Assembly (NCBI RefSeq): GCF_000374805.1
Contig: NZ_KB895338.1
Location: 179,577-243,576, forward strand
From: Chitiniphilus shinanonensis DSM 23277
GTDB taxonomy: Bacteria; Pseudomonadota; Gammaproteobacteria; Burkholderiales; Chitinibacteraceae
Direction: 5' to 3'
DNA: 64,000 bases
The notes beneath the pieces are model-generated. The model did not search any database and was not told where the DNA came from. It was given only the letters and a program-made list of their open reading frames with translations. The translations under genes and the position numbers were made by a program. Below, piece by piece: positions 10,522 through 19,276 of this stretch. Within the stretch, counting starts at the first letter, position 1; every line of letters begins with the position of its first letter.

Positions 10522-11490
10522 TCACTCCCGGCTCGGCGCGACCGGCGCGCTGGTTTCGGGTGCGGTGACCCATAGCTTGAGCGGCCACGAGCGGCTGGCG
10601 CCGTCGAGCACGTCGCGGCCGCCGCTGACCAGGTCGTCGGCGTTGCGCACCAGCGAGGGCAGGCGCGGCGCCGCTTCGTCCAGCGCGCGGCGCGCGGTGC
10701 CGACCGCCGCGTGGGCCTCGCTGGCGGCGCCCTGCGCCTCGGCCAGCGTGCCGTCGAGCTTGTCCAGCACGCTGGGCAGCCGCACTTCCAGGTCGGCGGC
10801 GATGCGTTCGGCGCGCTGCAAGGTGGCGTCGGTCTGCGCCATCACCTGCGGCACCTGCTCGCCGGTGACGTGGTCCAGGTTCTGCAACAGCTTGTCCACC
10901 GCCGCGCGGGTGGCGTGCAGTTCCTCGGTCAACTGGCGCACGTTGGCGATGGTGCCGCGCAGGTCGCCGCGCGGGTCGTTCAGGTAATCCAGCGTGGTCT
11001 GGACCGAATCGATGATGGGAATGGTGCGCTGGCGCAGGTCGAGCGCGATCTCCGACAGGCCCAGCGATGGCGCGAAGGTCAGCGTGGCGCCGTCCTCGAC
11101 CGGCTTGGCGTTCGGGGTGCCGCCGGCGATCTCGATGAAGTTGTCGCCCAACAGCCCCTCCTGCTGCAACAGGGCCGTGGAGTCGGGCTTGATCCACTTC
11201 ATGTAGCGCTCTTCGACCAGCAGTTCCACGTCCACCTTGGCCTGGTCGTTCAGCGCGACGCTGTCCACCACACCGATCTTGAAGCCGGACAGGCGGATCT
11301 GCATGCCGGCCACCAGCCCGGAGCCGTTCTCCGCCACGAAGTGCAACCGGCTCTTGGGCACGAAGTAACCCTGCTTCAGGCCGAGCAGGCCGATGACGAT
11401 GGCCACCAGCATCACCGCGCTGCCGACGAAGGCGCCGACCCGCCAGCTCAGCCATTGGAAACGTGGATCAGTATCCCTCAGTAGCTTCAT
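10522..11490 (-). CDS. MCE-domain (MlaD-like) lipid transport substrate-binding protein
   Basis: MCE proteins form hexameric rings that shuttle phospholipids across the periplasm. The 322-residue protein has one N-terminal membrane anchor (VGSAVMLVAIVIGLLGL, residues about 22-38). One MCE domain follows (YFVPKSRLHFVAENGSGL, GMQIRLSGFKIGVVDSV, EGLLGDNFIEIAGG). A long C-terminal helical region (ATLQRAERIAADLEVRLPSVLDKLDGTLAEA) of the kind seen in tunnel-forming MCE proteins completes it. The start overlaps the end of the ATPase-like gene by 23 nt. It is longer than the E. coli MlaD (183 residues), so it may be closer to the MCE sets with extended C-terminal helices. Confidence 0.85.
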   Translation of the reverse strand: MKLLRDTDPRFQWLSWRVGAFVGSAVMLVAIVIGLLGLKQGYFVPKSRLHFVAENGSGLVAGMQIRLSGFKIGVVDSVALNDQAKVDVELLVEERYMKWIKPDSTALLQQEGLLGDNFIEIAGGTPNAKPVEDGATLTFAPSLGLSEIALDLRQRTIPIIDSVQTTLDYLNDPRGDLRGTIANVRQLTEELHATRAAVDKLLQNLDHVTGEQVPQVMAQTDATLQRAERIAADLEVRLPSVLDKLDGTLAEAQGAASEAHAAVGTARRALDEAAPRLPSLVRNADDLVSGGRDVLDGASRSWPLKLWVTAPETSAPVAPSRE

Positions 11491-12076
11491 GGGTGCCCGA
11501 TACGATGAGTTGCGAGGCGTCCACCGCTTCCAGCCGCTGGAAGCCCGTGGACGGCGGCGGATAGGCCGCGACGACGAAGACCGCGGCCTGGGCGGCGATG
11601 CGGTCGAACAGCTCGCGGCAGGCCAGGCCGCGACCGTAGGCCAGGAAAGTATGCCAGTCGCCGTCGATGACGATGCAGCACGGCCGGGTCAGCGCGGCGC
11701 GCAGCAGCGCCAGTTCCTGGCGCGCCTCCCGCCCCAGCGCCGAGGGCAGGCTCTGGCAGATGCCGACGGCGCTTTCCGCTTCGATGCCGACCTCGGCGAA
11801 CAGCGCCAGCAGGCTTTCTTCCAATGCCGGCAAGGGTTCGGCGTGATGGTACCACGCAGGCAGGATCAGGTTTTCCCAGACCCGCAGGTTGTTCACCAGG
11901 CCCCCGGTGCCGTCCAGGCTGGCCACGCGGCCCGGCCAGAGCGCCAGCCCGGCACGTGCCAGCGTATCCAGCCAGTTGTCGCGACGGATCTCGTCGTACT
12001 CGACCAGCCAGTAGCGCTCGCCCAGCCGGACGTCGAGCGGCGGCTCCAGCGCCAGCGTGAACAGGGTGTCGCTCAT
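11468..12076 (-). CDS. Degenerate ABC ATPase-like (MlaF-like) protein lacking Walker A
   Basis: The 202-residue protein sits exactly where the Mla ATPase MlaF belongs and keeps its outline. LRVWENLILPAWYHH (residues 64-78) corresponds to the MlaF region after the Q loop. A helical segment LLALFAEVG and ALLRAALTRPCCIVID (residues about 123-138) match the signature-to-Walker B stretch. The Walker A region reads EYDEIRRDNWLDTLA with no GxxGxGKT, the LSGG signature is LPSALG, the catalytic Glu after Walker B is replaced (VIDGD), and the switch His is absent (VVAAY). I infer loss of ATP hydrolysis. The start ATG at 12076 overlaps the mlaE-like stop as ATGA, so it is translated with a transporter and is not an obvious pseudogene. 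Confidence 0.75.
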   Translation of the reverse strand: MSDTLFTLALEPPLDVRLGERYWLVEYDEIRRDNWLDTLARAGLALWPGRVASLDGTGGLVNNLRVWENLILPAWYHHAEPLPALEESLLALFAEVGIEAESAVGICQSLPSALGREARQELALLRAALTRPCCIVIDGDWHTFLAYGRGLACRELFDRIAAQAAVFVVAAYPPPSTGFQRLEAVDASQLIVSGTHEATEGY

Positions 12077-12765
12077 GACATCACCGCCCAGATCAGGTCC
12101 AGCAGGAACACCAGCACCAGCCCGCGCACCACCGCACGCGACGACGCCTTGGGGATCTCGGTCACGTAGGATTTGGCGCGCAGCCCGACCACGCACGCCA
12201 GGGTGGAGGCCGCGAAACCGAACAACGCCGATTTGCCCAGGCAGATGCCGACCATTGCCGGCGTGACAAAGCGATCCATCTGGAACAACTGGTAGGTGAC
12301 ATCCACCCCGGTGACGAAGAACGCACCGCCGAGCTGCGCCGACAGCGCCAGCATGAAGCCCAGCAGCGTCGCCGCCACCGTCATGCCCAGCACCCGCGGC
12401 AACACCAGGTAGCCCACCGGGTCGATGCCATAGCGCATCAGGCTGCGCAGCTCGCCGTGCACCCGCATGCTGGCCAGCTCGCTGGCCACGGCCGACGACG
12501 AGCGCGCGATCAGTACCAGCCCGACCATCAGCGGCGTCAGTTCGCGAAAGCTGAGCGCCGCCAGCAGGCGCATCGCCGCCTCGCGGCTCTGGCCGTACTG
12601 GTCGTGCAACTGGCTGACCACGATGCCGCCCAGCGCAAAGCCGAGCAACAACATGATCCAGGCGGCCTCGTTGCCGGTGAAGTAGATCTGCTTGAGCAGC
12701 ACCCGCCTCACCGGCGGGCGGCGCAATTCGAACAACGAGGAAATGACGGGCAGAAGGAAGCGCAT
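12073..12765 (-). CDS. MlaE-family permease
   Basis: MlaE-type permeases form the inner-membrane core of MCE lipid transporters. This 230-residue protein has five to six hydrophobic segments. It carries the family block ELASMRVHGELRSLMRYGIDPVGYLVLPRVLGM (about residues 116-148), including the EIDAL-like and DPxxYLVLPR motifs. It is first in a four-gene minus-strand operon (permease, ATPase-like, MlaD-like, lipoprotein) and divergent from crcB. It is somewhat shorter than E. coli MlaE (260 residues). Which lipid is carried, and in which direction, cannot be told from sequence. Confidence 0.87.
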   Translation of the reverse strand: MRFLLPVISSLFELRRPPVRRVLLKQIYFTGNEAAWIMLLLGFALGGIVVSQLHDQYGQSREAAMRLLAALSFRELTPLMVGLVLIARSSSAVASELASMRVHGELRSLMRYGIDPVGYLVLPRVLGMTVAATLLGFMLALSAQLGGAFFVTGVDVTYQLFQMDRFVTPAMVGICLGKSALFGFAASTLACVVGLRAKSYVTEIPKASSRAVVRGLVLVFLLDLIWAVMS

Positions 12766-12808
12766 GGGAGATCGGCGGGGTGTTCGGCCGACTATAGCAA
12801 AGGGCGCT

Positions 12809-12814
12809 TATAAT
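12809..12814 (+). promoter_or_regulatory. -10 box for crcB
   Basis: A perfect TATAAT hexamer lies 31 nt before the crcB ATG in the 79-bp divergent region; no good -35 was found at 16-18 bp. A TATAGT (12796-12791) on the other strand could serve the permease gene. No fluoride riboswitch was recognised. Confidence 0.45.
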
Positions 12815-12844
12815 CGTCGCGGTCTGCTGCTTGCGTAGGTTGCC

Positions 12845-13228
12845 ATGAATCCCGTTGCCTTCCTGTTGATCGGCCTCGGTGCCGCCCTGGGTGCCTGGGC
12901 CCGCTGGGGCCTGTCGGTGCTGATGAATCCCATCGTGCCGTCGTTGCCGTTGGGCACGCTGACCGCCAACTGGATCGGCGGCTACCTGATGGGCATCGCG
13001 CTCGGCGCGTTCAGTATGTGGCAGGCCATCTCGCCTGAACTGCGCCTGTTCGTCACCACCGGCTTTCTCGGCGGGCTGACCACGTTCTCCACCTTCTCGG
13101 CCGAGATCACCACGCTGGCGCTACGCCAGCAACCGCTGTGGGCGCTGGGTGGCATCGTCGCCCATGTCGGCGGCTCGCTGGCACTGACCTGGGCCGGCAT
13201 CCGCAGCGTGGTGTGGCTCAAGGGCTGA
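12845..13228 (+). CDS. crcB: Fluoride ion channel CrcB/Fluc
   Basis: Fluc proteins are dual-topology dimeric channels that let fluoride out of the cytoplasm. The 127-residue protein has four membrane segments. It has GAALGAWARWGL near the N-terminus, the pore asparagine block GTLTANWIGGYLMG, and the phenylalanine-box region TTGFLGGLTTFSTFSAE that lines the pore. It is a single-gene unit divergent from the MCE operon. The length and all family motifs are normal, with a single copy as expected for homodimers. Confidence 0.95.
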   Translation: MNPVAFLLIGLGAALGAWARWGLSVLMNPIVPSLPLGTLTANWIGGYLMGIALGAFSMWQAISPELRLFVTTGFLGGLTTFSTFSAEITTLALRQQPLWALGGIVAHVGGSLALTWAGIRSVVWLKG

Positions 13229-13393
13229 CCCGCCGCCGTCCGCGCCGTTTCGATTTGCCGACATCCGACCGGACACCGGGCGCCCCCAATCGGCGGCGCG
13301 CCCATCCGGCCGTGGAACTCGCCGCAGCGGCCTCGATCCGACCCGCTGACGCCAATCAGGGCGATAGCCTTTTTCGATTGGAAAACTACATAA

Positions 13394-14398
<1,005 letters not shown>

Positions 14399-14415
14399 TT
14401 GCAGGCTGTGCAGAC

Positions 14416-14442
14416 AAAGCCGCCCCTCGGGGCGGCTTTTTC
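14416..14442 (+). terminator. Intrinsic terminator after trxB
   Basis: The stem AGCCGCCCC/GGGGCGGCT (14418-14426 and 14429-14437, so the innermost pairs probably open as loop) is followed by TTTTTC. It begins 20 nt after the trxB stop. Confidence 0.85.
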
Positions 14443-14497
14443 ATGCCCTGCCCATGAACCGCGTTTGCCACTTTCTCATTCCCCTGCGCCCCACTCG

Positions 14498-14845
14498 ATG
14501 CCCTACCCGTTCATCCCTCGCCGTCTCGCGCTGACGCTGCTGCTGTTCTGGGCCAGCGCCATCTGGATCGGCTCGCTGATACCGCTGGCCGCGCCGCCGG
14601 TGGACAACGGCGACAAGATCCAGCACTTCCTGGGCTACGGCGTGCTGGCCGCGTTGGCGCTGGCCGCGTTTCCGCCGCGGATGTGGCGCGCCTGGCTGGG
14701 CGCGACGTCGATGGGCGTGGCGGTGGAGTGCGCGCAGTATTTCGTGCCCTACCGCAGCTTCGACCTGCGCGACATGCTGGCCAACGCGCTGGGCGCGTTG
14801 CTCGGCGTCGTGCTGCTGCGGTCGCTCCAGGCGCTGCGCGGATAA
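14498..14845 (+). CDS. VanZ-like family membrane protein
   Basis: A 115-residue protein with about four hydrophobic segments and the VanZ-family pattern: SLIPLAAPPVDNGDKIQHFLGYGVLAALAL and a C-terminal RSFDLRDMLANALGALLGVVLL. VanZ-like proteins are membrane proteins of unclear role in Proteobacteria; the name comes from an enterococcal teicoplanin resistance gene, and resistance should not be assumed. I chose ATG 14498 (MPYPFIPRRLALTL). The open frame upstream overlaps the trxB terminator and so cannot be coding. It is followed by the convergent SulP gene with the terminator between. Confidence 0.8.
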   Translation: MPYPFIPRRLALTLLLFWASAIWIGSLIPLAAPPVDNGDKIQHFLGYGVLAALALAAFPPRMWRAWLGATSMGVAVECAQYFVPYRSFDLRDMLANALGALLGVVLLRSLQALRG

Positions 14846-14870
14846 AAAAAGGCGCGGACCAAGCCGCGCC
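14844..14870 (-). terminator. Intrinsic terminator for the SulP/carbonic anhydrase operon
   Basis: On the minus strand GGCGCGG/CCGCGCC (arms 14851-14857 and 14864-14870) is followed by TTTTTTT. It serves the minus-strand SulP gene and overlaps the VanZ-like stop codon on the other strand. Confidence 0.8.
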
Positions 14871-14912
14871 AGGAACGATCAACCGTTGTCGCGGCGATGA
14901 GCCGCGCCCCGC

Positions 14913-16523
14913 TCAGCCGCCCGCCGGCTCGAAAGCCTGCCGGGTGCGGCGATCGCGTCGCCGGTACTTGGCCACCAGGGTTTCCCATTCCAGCACCACC
15001 GAGCCGCCGGTGGCGCGATGCCGTTCGCCCCATTCCTCCAGCAGTTCCAGGCAGGCCGGGTCGATATAACCCAGGTCGCGCACGTTGACGTGCAGCTCTA
15101 CATCGTGCGGCACCTTGTCCAGCACGGCGGCCAGCTTGGGCAGGCGCACGAAGGTGGCGGTGCCGCTCAAGGTCAGCAGCGCCTGCCGGCCACCGGCCTT
15201 CAATTGCAGCGCGGCTTCCAGGTGCAGCAGGTCGTACAGCAGCTTGGCGAAGGCCAGGCCGATGCCGAGCATCACGCCGTCGAGCAGATCGGTGGCGACG
15301 ATGGTGGCCAGCGTCACCAGGTAGATGCCCAGCTCCACCTTGCCGAAGTGCGCCAGCTTCACGATGTCGCGCGGATTGATCAGCTTGCAGCCGATCACCA
15401 CCAGCACCGCCGCCAGGCTGGCGATCGGCACGTGGCGCAACACGAACGGCAACAGCGACACGAACAGCAGCAGCCAGGTGCCGTGCAGGATGGTGGAGCC
15501 ACGCGAGCGCGCACCGGCCTGGACGTTGGCGCTGGAACGCGCGATCACCCCGGTCATCGGCAGCGCGCCGAGCAGGCCGCACAGCGCATTGCCCACGCCC
15601 TGCGCGAACAGCTCGCGCGAATAACGGGTGCGCGGGCCGTTGTGCAGCTTGTCCACCGCCACCGCCGACAACAGCGTTTCGGCGCTGGCGATGAAGGCGA
15701 TGGCCATCGCCGCCATCAGCAACGGCCCGTCGAACACGCCGAGCAAGGCACCCGCCGTGGTGAGCTGCACGCCTTCCAGCAGATTGGACGGTACGTCCAC
15801 GTAGCGGATCGGCAGATTGAGCCCCATCGCCAGCAAGGCGCCACCGATCACCGCCACCAATGGCGCCGGCACCAGCCGCATCGAAGCCGGCGCGAAGCGG
15901 CCCCACGCCAGCATCAGCGCAATGGTCGCCAGCCCGACCAGCGCCGCCAGGTGCGCCGAGCCGGCGGGACGTGCCTCGGTCAGGCCGGCCGCGGCATCGG
16001 CCAGCGCGGCGGGAAAGCCCAGCAGATTGGTCAGGCCGTTCCCCAGCGGCTTGAGGTCGAGCATGATGAACAGCTGGGCCGCGACGATGGAAACGCCGAT
16101 GCCCGCCAGCATGCCGTGGATCACCGCCGGCGACACCGCGCGGAACCACTGCCCCAGGCGGAACGAGCCCGCCGCCATCTGCATCAGCCCGGCCATGGCC
16201 ACCACCGGGCCGAGCGCGATCAGGCCGTGGCGCTGCACCAGCTCCCAGTTCAGCACCGCCAGCCCGGCCGCCGGGCCGCTGACCAGCAGTGGCGAGCCGG
16301 CGAACACCCCGACCACCAAGCCGCCGACGATGCCGGTGATGATGCCCAGCGCGGGCGGCACGCCCGAGGCGATGGCAATGCCCATGCACAGCGGCAACGC
16401 CACCAGGAACACCACCACCGACGCCAGGAAATCGGCGGCGGCATGACGGCGCCAGCCCAGCAGCCCCGCCAGCCAGCCCTCGCCCGGCGGCGTCGGCAAG
16501 GTTGCTTCGATCGTGTTTTTCAT
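14913..16523 (-). CDS. SulP-family anion transporter with STAS domain (probable bicarbonate transporter)
   Basis: SulP proteins move sulfate, bicarbonate or dicarboxylates, often with Na+ or H+. The 536-residue protein has a multi-span membrane domain with the SulP signature (ALPLCMGIAIASGVPPALGIITGIVGGLVVG, SGPAAGLAVLNWELVQ). A C-terminal STAS domain follows at about residues 420-515 (LTLSGTATFVRLPKLAAVL, LHVNVRDLGYIDPACLELL). ATG 16523 (MKNTIEATLP) is chosen. The gene starts 13 nt after a beta-carbonic anhydrase. That linkage is known for SulP bicarbonate importers, so bicarbonate is a better guess than sulfate. Substrate is inference. Confidence 0.88.
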   Translation of the reverse strand: MKNTIEATLPTPPGEGWLAGLLGWRRHAAADFLASVVVFLVALPLCMGIAIASGVPPALGIITGIVGGLVVGVFAGSPLLVSGPAAGLAVLNWELVQRHGLIALGPVVAMAGLMQMAAGSFRLGQWFRAVSPAVIHGMLAGIGVSIVAAQLFIMLDLKPLGNGLTNLLGFPAALADAAAGLTEARPAGSAHLAALVGLATIALMLAWGRFAPASMRLVPAPLVAVIGGALLAMGLNLPIRYVDVPSNLLEGVQLTTAGALLGVFDGPLLMAAMAIAFIASAETLLSAVAVDKLHNGPRTRYSRELFAQGVGNALCGLLGALPMTGVIARSSANVQAGARSRGSTILHGTWLLLFVSLLPFVLRHVPIASLAAVLVVIGCKLINPRDIVKLAHFGKVELGIYLVTLATIVATDLLDGVMLGIGLAFAKLLYDLLHLEAALQLKAGGRQALLTLSGTATFVRLPKLAAVLDKVPHDVELHVNVRDLGYIDPACLELLEEWGERHRATGGSVVLEWETLVAKYRRRDRRTRQAFEPAGG

Positions 16524-16536
16524 CGCGGTGCTCCGT

Positions 16537-17172
16537 TCAGGCCGTGGCCAGTTCGAGCGACGCCAGCGAGGAGAACAACCCGCTCGCCTCGTCCAGCACC
16601 AGCACGTCGCCCTGGGCAATGTCGTAGACCCAGCCGTGCAATTGCAGCCGCCGCTGCGCCAGCCGCGCGTTGACCGAGGGAATGGTGCGCAGATGGTTGA
16701 GCTGGACGCGCACGTTCTGGCGGATCGCTTCGTCCAGTTGCTCGCCGGCCGGCAACTGCTGGCAGGTGCACCGCACCACCGAGCGCGTCGCCTCGGCGTA
16801 CGACAGCCAGCGCCCCACCGTCGGCAGCCCTTCCAGGCTGGCGGGGTCGAACAGTGCCTTCATGGCGCCGCAGTCGGTGTGCCCGCATACCACGATGTGC
16901 TCCACGCCCAGCACCTCCACCGCGTAGTCGATGGTGGCCTGTTCGCCGCCGCCACCGCTGCCGTGCGGCGGCACGATGTTGCCGGCGTTGCGCAGCACGA
17001 ACAGATCGCCCGGCTCGGTGTGCGTCAGCAGATTGGGATCGATGCGCGAATCCGAGCAGGTGATGAACAGGACCTCGGGACGCTGCCCCTTGGCCAGGGT
17101 GCGGAACAACTGGCGGCGATACGGGTGGGTCTGGGTTCGGAAGCGATGCGCTCCCTCGAACAGTTTCTTCAT
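16537..17172 (-). CDS. can: Beta-class carbonic anhydrase
   Basis: It interconverts CO2 and bicarbonate. The 211-residue protein from ATG 17172 (MKKLFEGAHRF) has all beta-class zinc ligands: CSDSR (Cys39, Asp41) and GHTDCG (His98, Cys101). PGDLFVLRNAGNIVPP completes the active site. Upstream, GGAG lies about 10 nt before the start on the minus strand. It is the first gene of a two-gene operon with the SulP transporter, which suggests the enzyme dehydrates or traps transported bicarbonate. The family call is secure. The symbol is by class, not by proven orthology to E. coli can. Confidence 0.92.
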   Translation of the reverse strand: MKKLFEGAHRFRTQTHPYRRQLFRTLAKGQRPEVLFITCSDSRIDPNLLTHTEPGDLFVLRNAGNIVPPHGSGGGGEQATIDYAVEVLGVEHIVVCGHTDCGAMKALFDPASLEGLPTVGRWLSYAEATRSVVRCTCQQLPAGEQLDEAIRQNVRVQLNHLRTIPSVNARLAQRRLQLHGWVYDIAQGDVLVLDEASGLFSSLASLELATA

Positions 17173-17327
17173 GGTGAGGCACTCCAGTGAATGTTGTCGG
17201 TTGCCGCCGTACAGGCCGCGAAGCGCAACCCGGGGCAACTGCCGGCCAGTATCCGAACCCAGGCTGTCAGTCAGCCAACAACATTCCTGCGTTCACCCCT
17301 CGTTTCGTGCCGAATATCCCGAAAGAT

Positions 17328-18419
17328 TCAGTCAGCTCGCACCCTGAATAGCGCGCGCCAGCGCGTCAGCAGCGCCTGGCGTTTGACGTCGTCCAGGTGG
17401 ATCAGCAGCCCGCGCGCGGGGAAGACCGGCTCGAAGCCGTTGCCCAGCAGTTCGCTCAAGGCGTCGAAATCGCGCGCCTCGCCCTCCAGCGCGCGCACCG
17501 CATAGGTGCCGGGCGCCCTGGCCAGCAGGCGCTGGCCGGCCTGCGACAGCATGAAATCCAGCCACAATCGCGCGGCGTGCGGATGCGGCGCGTTGCGGGG
17601 GATCAGCGCCAGCCGGCCCAGCACCAGCGTGTAGTCGCGCGGATGGACAAAACCGATGCGCGGGTCGCGCCCGGCGCGGGTGGCCGCGTAGGAGCCGATC
17701 ACGTTGTAGGCCAGCGCCGCCTTGCCGCTGGCAAGCTCGTCCAGCATGGCCGACGACGAGGTGTGCAGCCGCGGGTCCACCCCGGCCAGCGCCCGTTGCA
17801 GGCGCCAGGTCTCGTCGCGCCCTACCCGCACATCCTGGCTCAGCAGATTGAAGCCCACTCCCGAGCGCTCGACGTGGTAGCTCGCCACCCGGCCGTGGAA
17901 CCGCGCGCGCTGGCGTTGCAGCAGACCGGTCAGCTCGGCGCGGGTGTGGGGTACTTCACGCGGCGACAGCGCGCGGCGGTCGTAAGCAAAGACGATGGGC
18001 TCGAACGAGGTGATCCACACCTGCTGCTGGTAGCCCATCCACGGCGGCAGCTGCGCGGCATCAGGCGGCACGTGGCTGGCGGCGTGGCCGTCGTTGGCCA
18101 GCTTCACCTGCAGATCCATCGCCGAACTCCACAGCACATCGGCCACCGGCCGGCCGGCGGCCGCATCGGAGAGAAAGCGGCGGTGCAGCGCCAGGCTGCT
18201 CATCTCGCGGTAATCCACCCGCGTGCCGTAGCGCGCCTCGAACGCCCGGATCAGCGGCCGCGCCGTCGCGGCGTCGGTGACCGAATAGATGACCAGCCGC
18301 CCTTCGTTGCGCGCCAGCGCGGCCAGCCGCTTGTGCGGCGTGTGATGGAACTGCGTCCAAAGGGCGGCCAGGAGCGCGCCGATCAAAAGCGCGATGCCGC
18401 CGCGATGCCAACCTTGCAT
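17328..18419 (-). CDS. Periplasmic solute-binding protein, Fe(III)/phosphoglycerate-type (orphan)
   Basis: The 363-residue protein has an N-terminal hydrophobic segment (GGIALLIGALLAALW) as signal or anchor and a type-2 binding-protein fold. It reads EGRLVIYSVTDAATARPLIRAFEARYGTRVDYREM, then DVLWSSAMDLQVKL, GYQQQVWITSFEPIVFAYD, and GRLALIPRNAPHPHAARLWLDFMLSQAGQ. This pattern is the FbpA/PotD-like extracellular solute-binding group. No permease or ATPase gene is adjacent. It is transcribed divergently from a response regulator/kinase pair, so it may serve as the ligand sensor for that kinase, as PgtC does for PgtB. The ligand is unknown. Confidence 0.8.
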   Translation of the reverse strand: MQGWHRGGIALLIGALLAALWTQFHHTPHKRLAALARNEGRLVIYSVTDAATARPLIRAFEARYGTRVDYREMSSLALHRRFLSDAAAGRPVADVLWSSAMDLQVKLANDGHAASHVPPDAAQLPPWMGYQQQVWITSFEPIVFAYDRRALSPREVPHTRAELTGLLQRQRARFHGRVASYHVERSGVGFNLLSQDVRVGRDETWRLQRALAGVDPRLHTSSSAMLDELASGKAALAYNVIGSYAATRAGRDPRIGFVHPRDYTLVLGRLALIPRNAPHPHAARLWLDFMLSQAGQRLLARAPGTYAVRALEGEARDFDALSELLGNGFEPVFPARGLLIHLDDVKRQALLTRWRALFRVRAD

Positions 18420-18601
18420 TCCTGCCCCCGACGTTTGAGCGAGAGCGCATCCACAGCCCGCATTTTTGGCGGCAGCCTAGAACGCAAAGCCAACAAAAAC
18501 CTTTCAATTACCCTACCGTCGGGCGCAGACAAAAGGTGCTGGCGTCCGCACACGTCGCCCCACCATGCTCCGGCCTATCTGGAATACCCGATGGACTCAC
18601 G

Positions 18602-19276
18602 ATGCGTATCCTGCTTGTCGAAGACAACCCCCAGCTGGCCGCCTCGCTGAGTACCGCATTGGGCCAGGCCGGGTTCGAGGTGGATGCGCTGCACGACGGC
18701 GCGGCGGCGGATCACGTGCTGCACACCCACGATTACGCGCTGGTGGTGCTCGACCTGGCCCTGCCGCGGCTGGATGGCTGGGAAGTACTGCGCCGCCTGC
18801 GCAGCCGCCGTGGGCGCGTACCGGTGCTGATCCTCACCGCGCACGGCGCGCTGGAGGACCGGGTGCGCGGGCTGGACCTGGGCGCCGACGACTTCCTCGG
18901 CAAGCCGTTCGAGCTGGCGGAACTGGAAGCGCGGGTGCGCGCGCTGATCCGCCGCGCCAACGGGCTGGAACATCCGCGCATCGCCTGTGGACCGCTGATC
19001 TACGACAGCGTGGCGCGGCGCTTCACCCTGCATGGCCGCGCGCTGGCGCTCACCCCGCGCGAGCACTCGGTGCTGGAGATCCTGATGCTGCGCGCCGGGC
19101 GCGCGGTGGCCAAGGAAACCCTGATCGACCAGCTGTTCGGCATGACCGGCGCCGGCAGCGCCGAAGCCATCGAGCTGTACGTGCACCGGCTGCGCCGCAA
19201 GCTGGTCAGCGACGAGATCTCGGTGGTCACCCTGCGTGGCCTGGGCTACATGCTGGAAAGCCACGGTCAGCCATGA
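18602..19276 (+). CDS. OmpR/PhoB-type response regulator (TctD-like)
   Basis: A 224-residue regulator beginning MRILLVEDNPQLA. The receiver domain (1-115) has the phosphorylatable Asp51 in VVLDLALPRLDGW, Thr79 in LILTA and Lys101 in FLGKPF. The winged-helix domain follows (LTPREHSVLEILMLRAGRAVAKETLIDQLFG...AIELYVHRLRRKL...VTLRGLGYML). The ATG at 18602 matches the usual start; open frame upstream lacks homology. The stop overlaps the kinase ATG (ATGA). Such TctD-like regulators often control transport of organic acids, which fits the divergent solute-binding protein gene. The target genes are inference. Confidence 0.92.
   Translation: MRILLVEDNPQLAASLSTALGQAGFEVDALHDGAAADHVLHTHDYALVVLDLALPRLDGWEVLRRLRSRRGRVPVLILTAHGALEDRVRGLDLGADDFLGKPFELAELEARVRALIRRANGLEHPRIACGPLIYDSVARRFTLHGRALALTPREHSVLEILMLRAGRAVAKETLIDQLFGMTGAGSAEAIELYVHRLRRKLVSDEISVVTLRGLGYMLESHGQP

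Noticed and set aside
12766..12844. Fluoride riboswitch before crcB
   Set aside because: GGAGATCGGCGGGGTGTTC superficially recalls the aptamer, but it lies upstream of the TATAAT box and the rest of the aptamer core is not seen.
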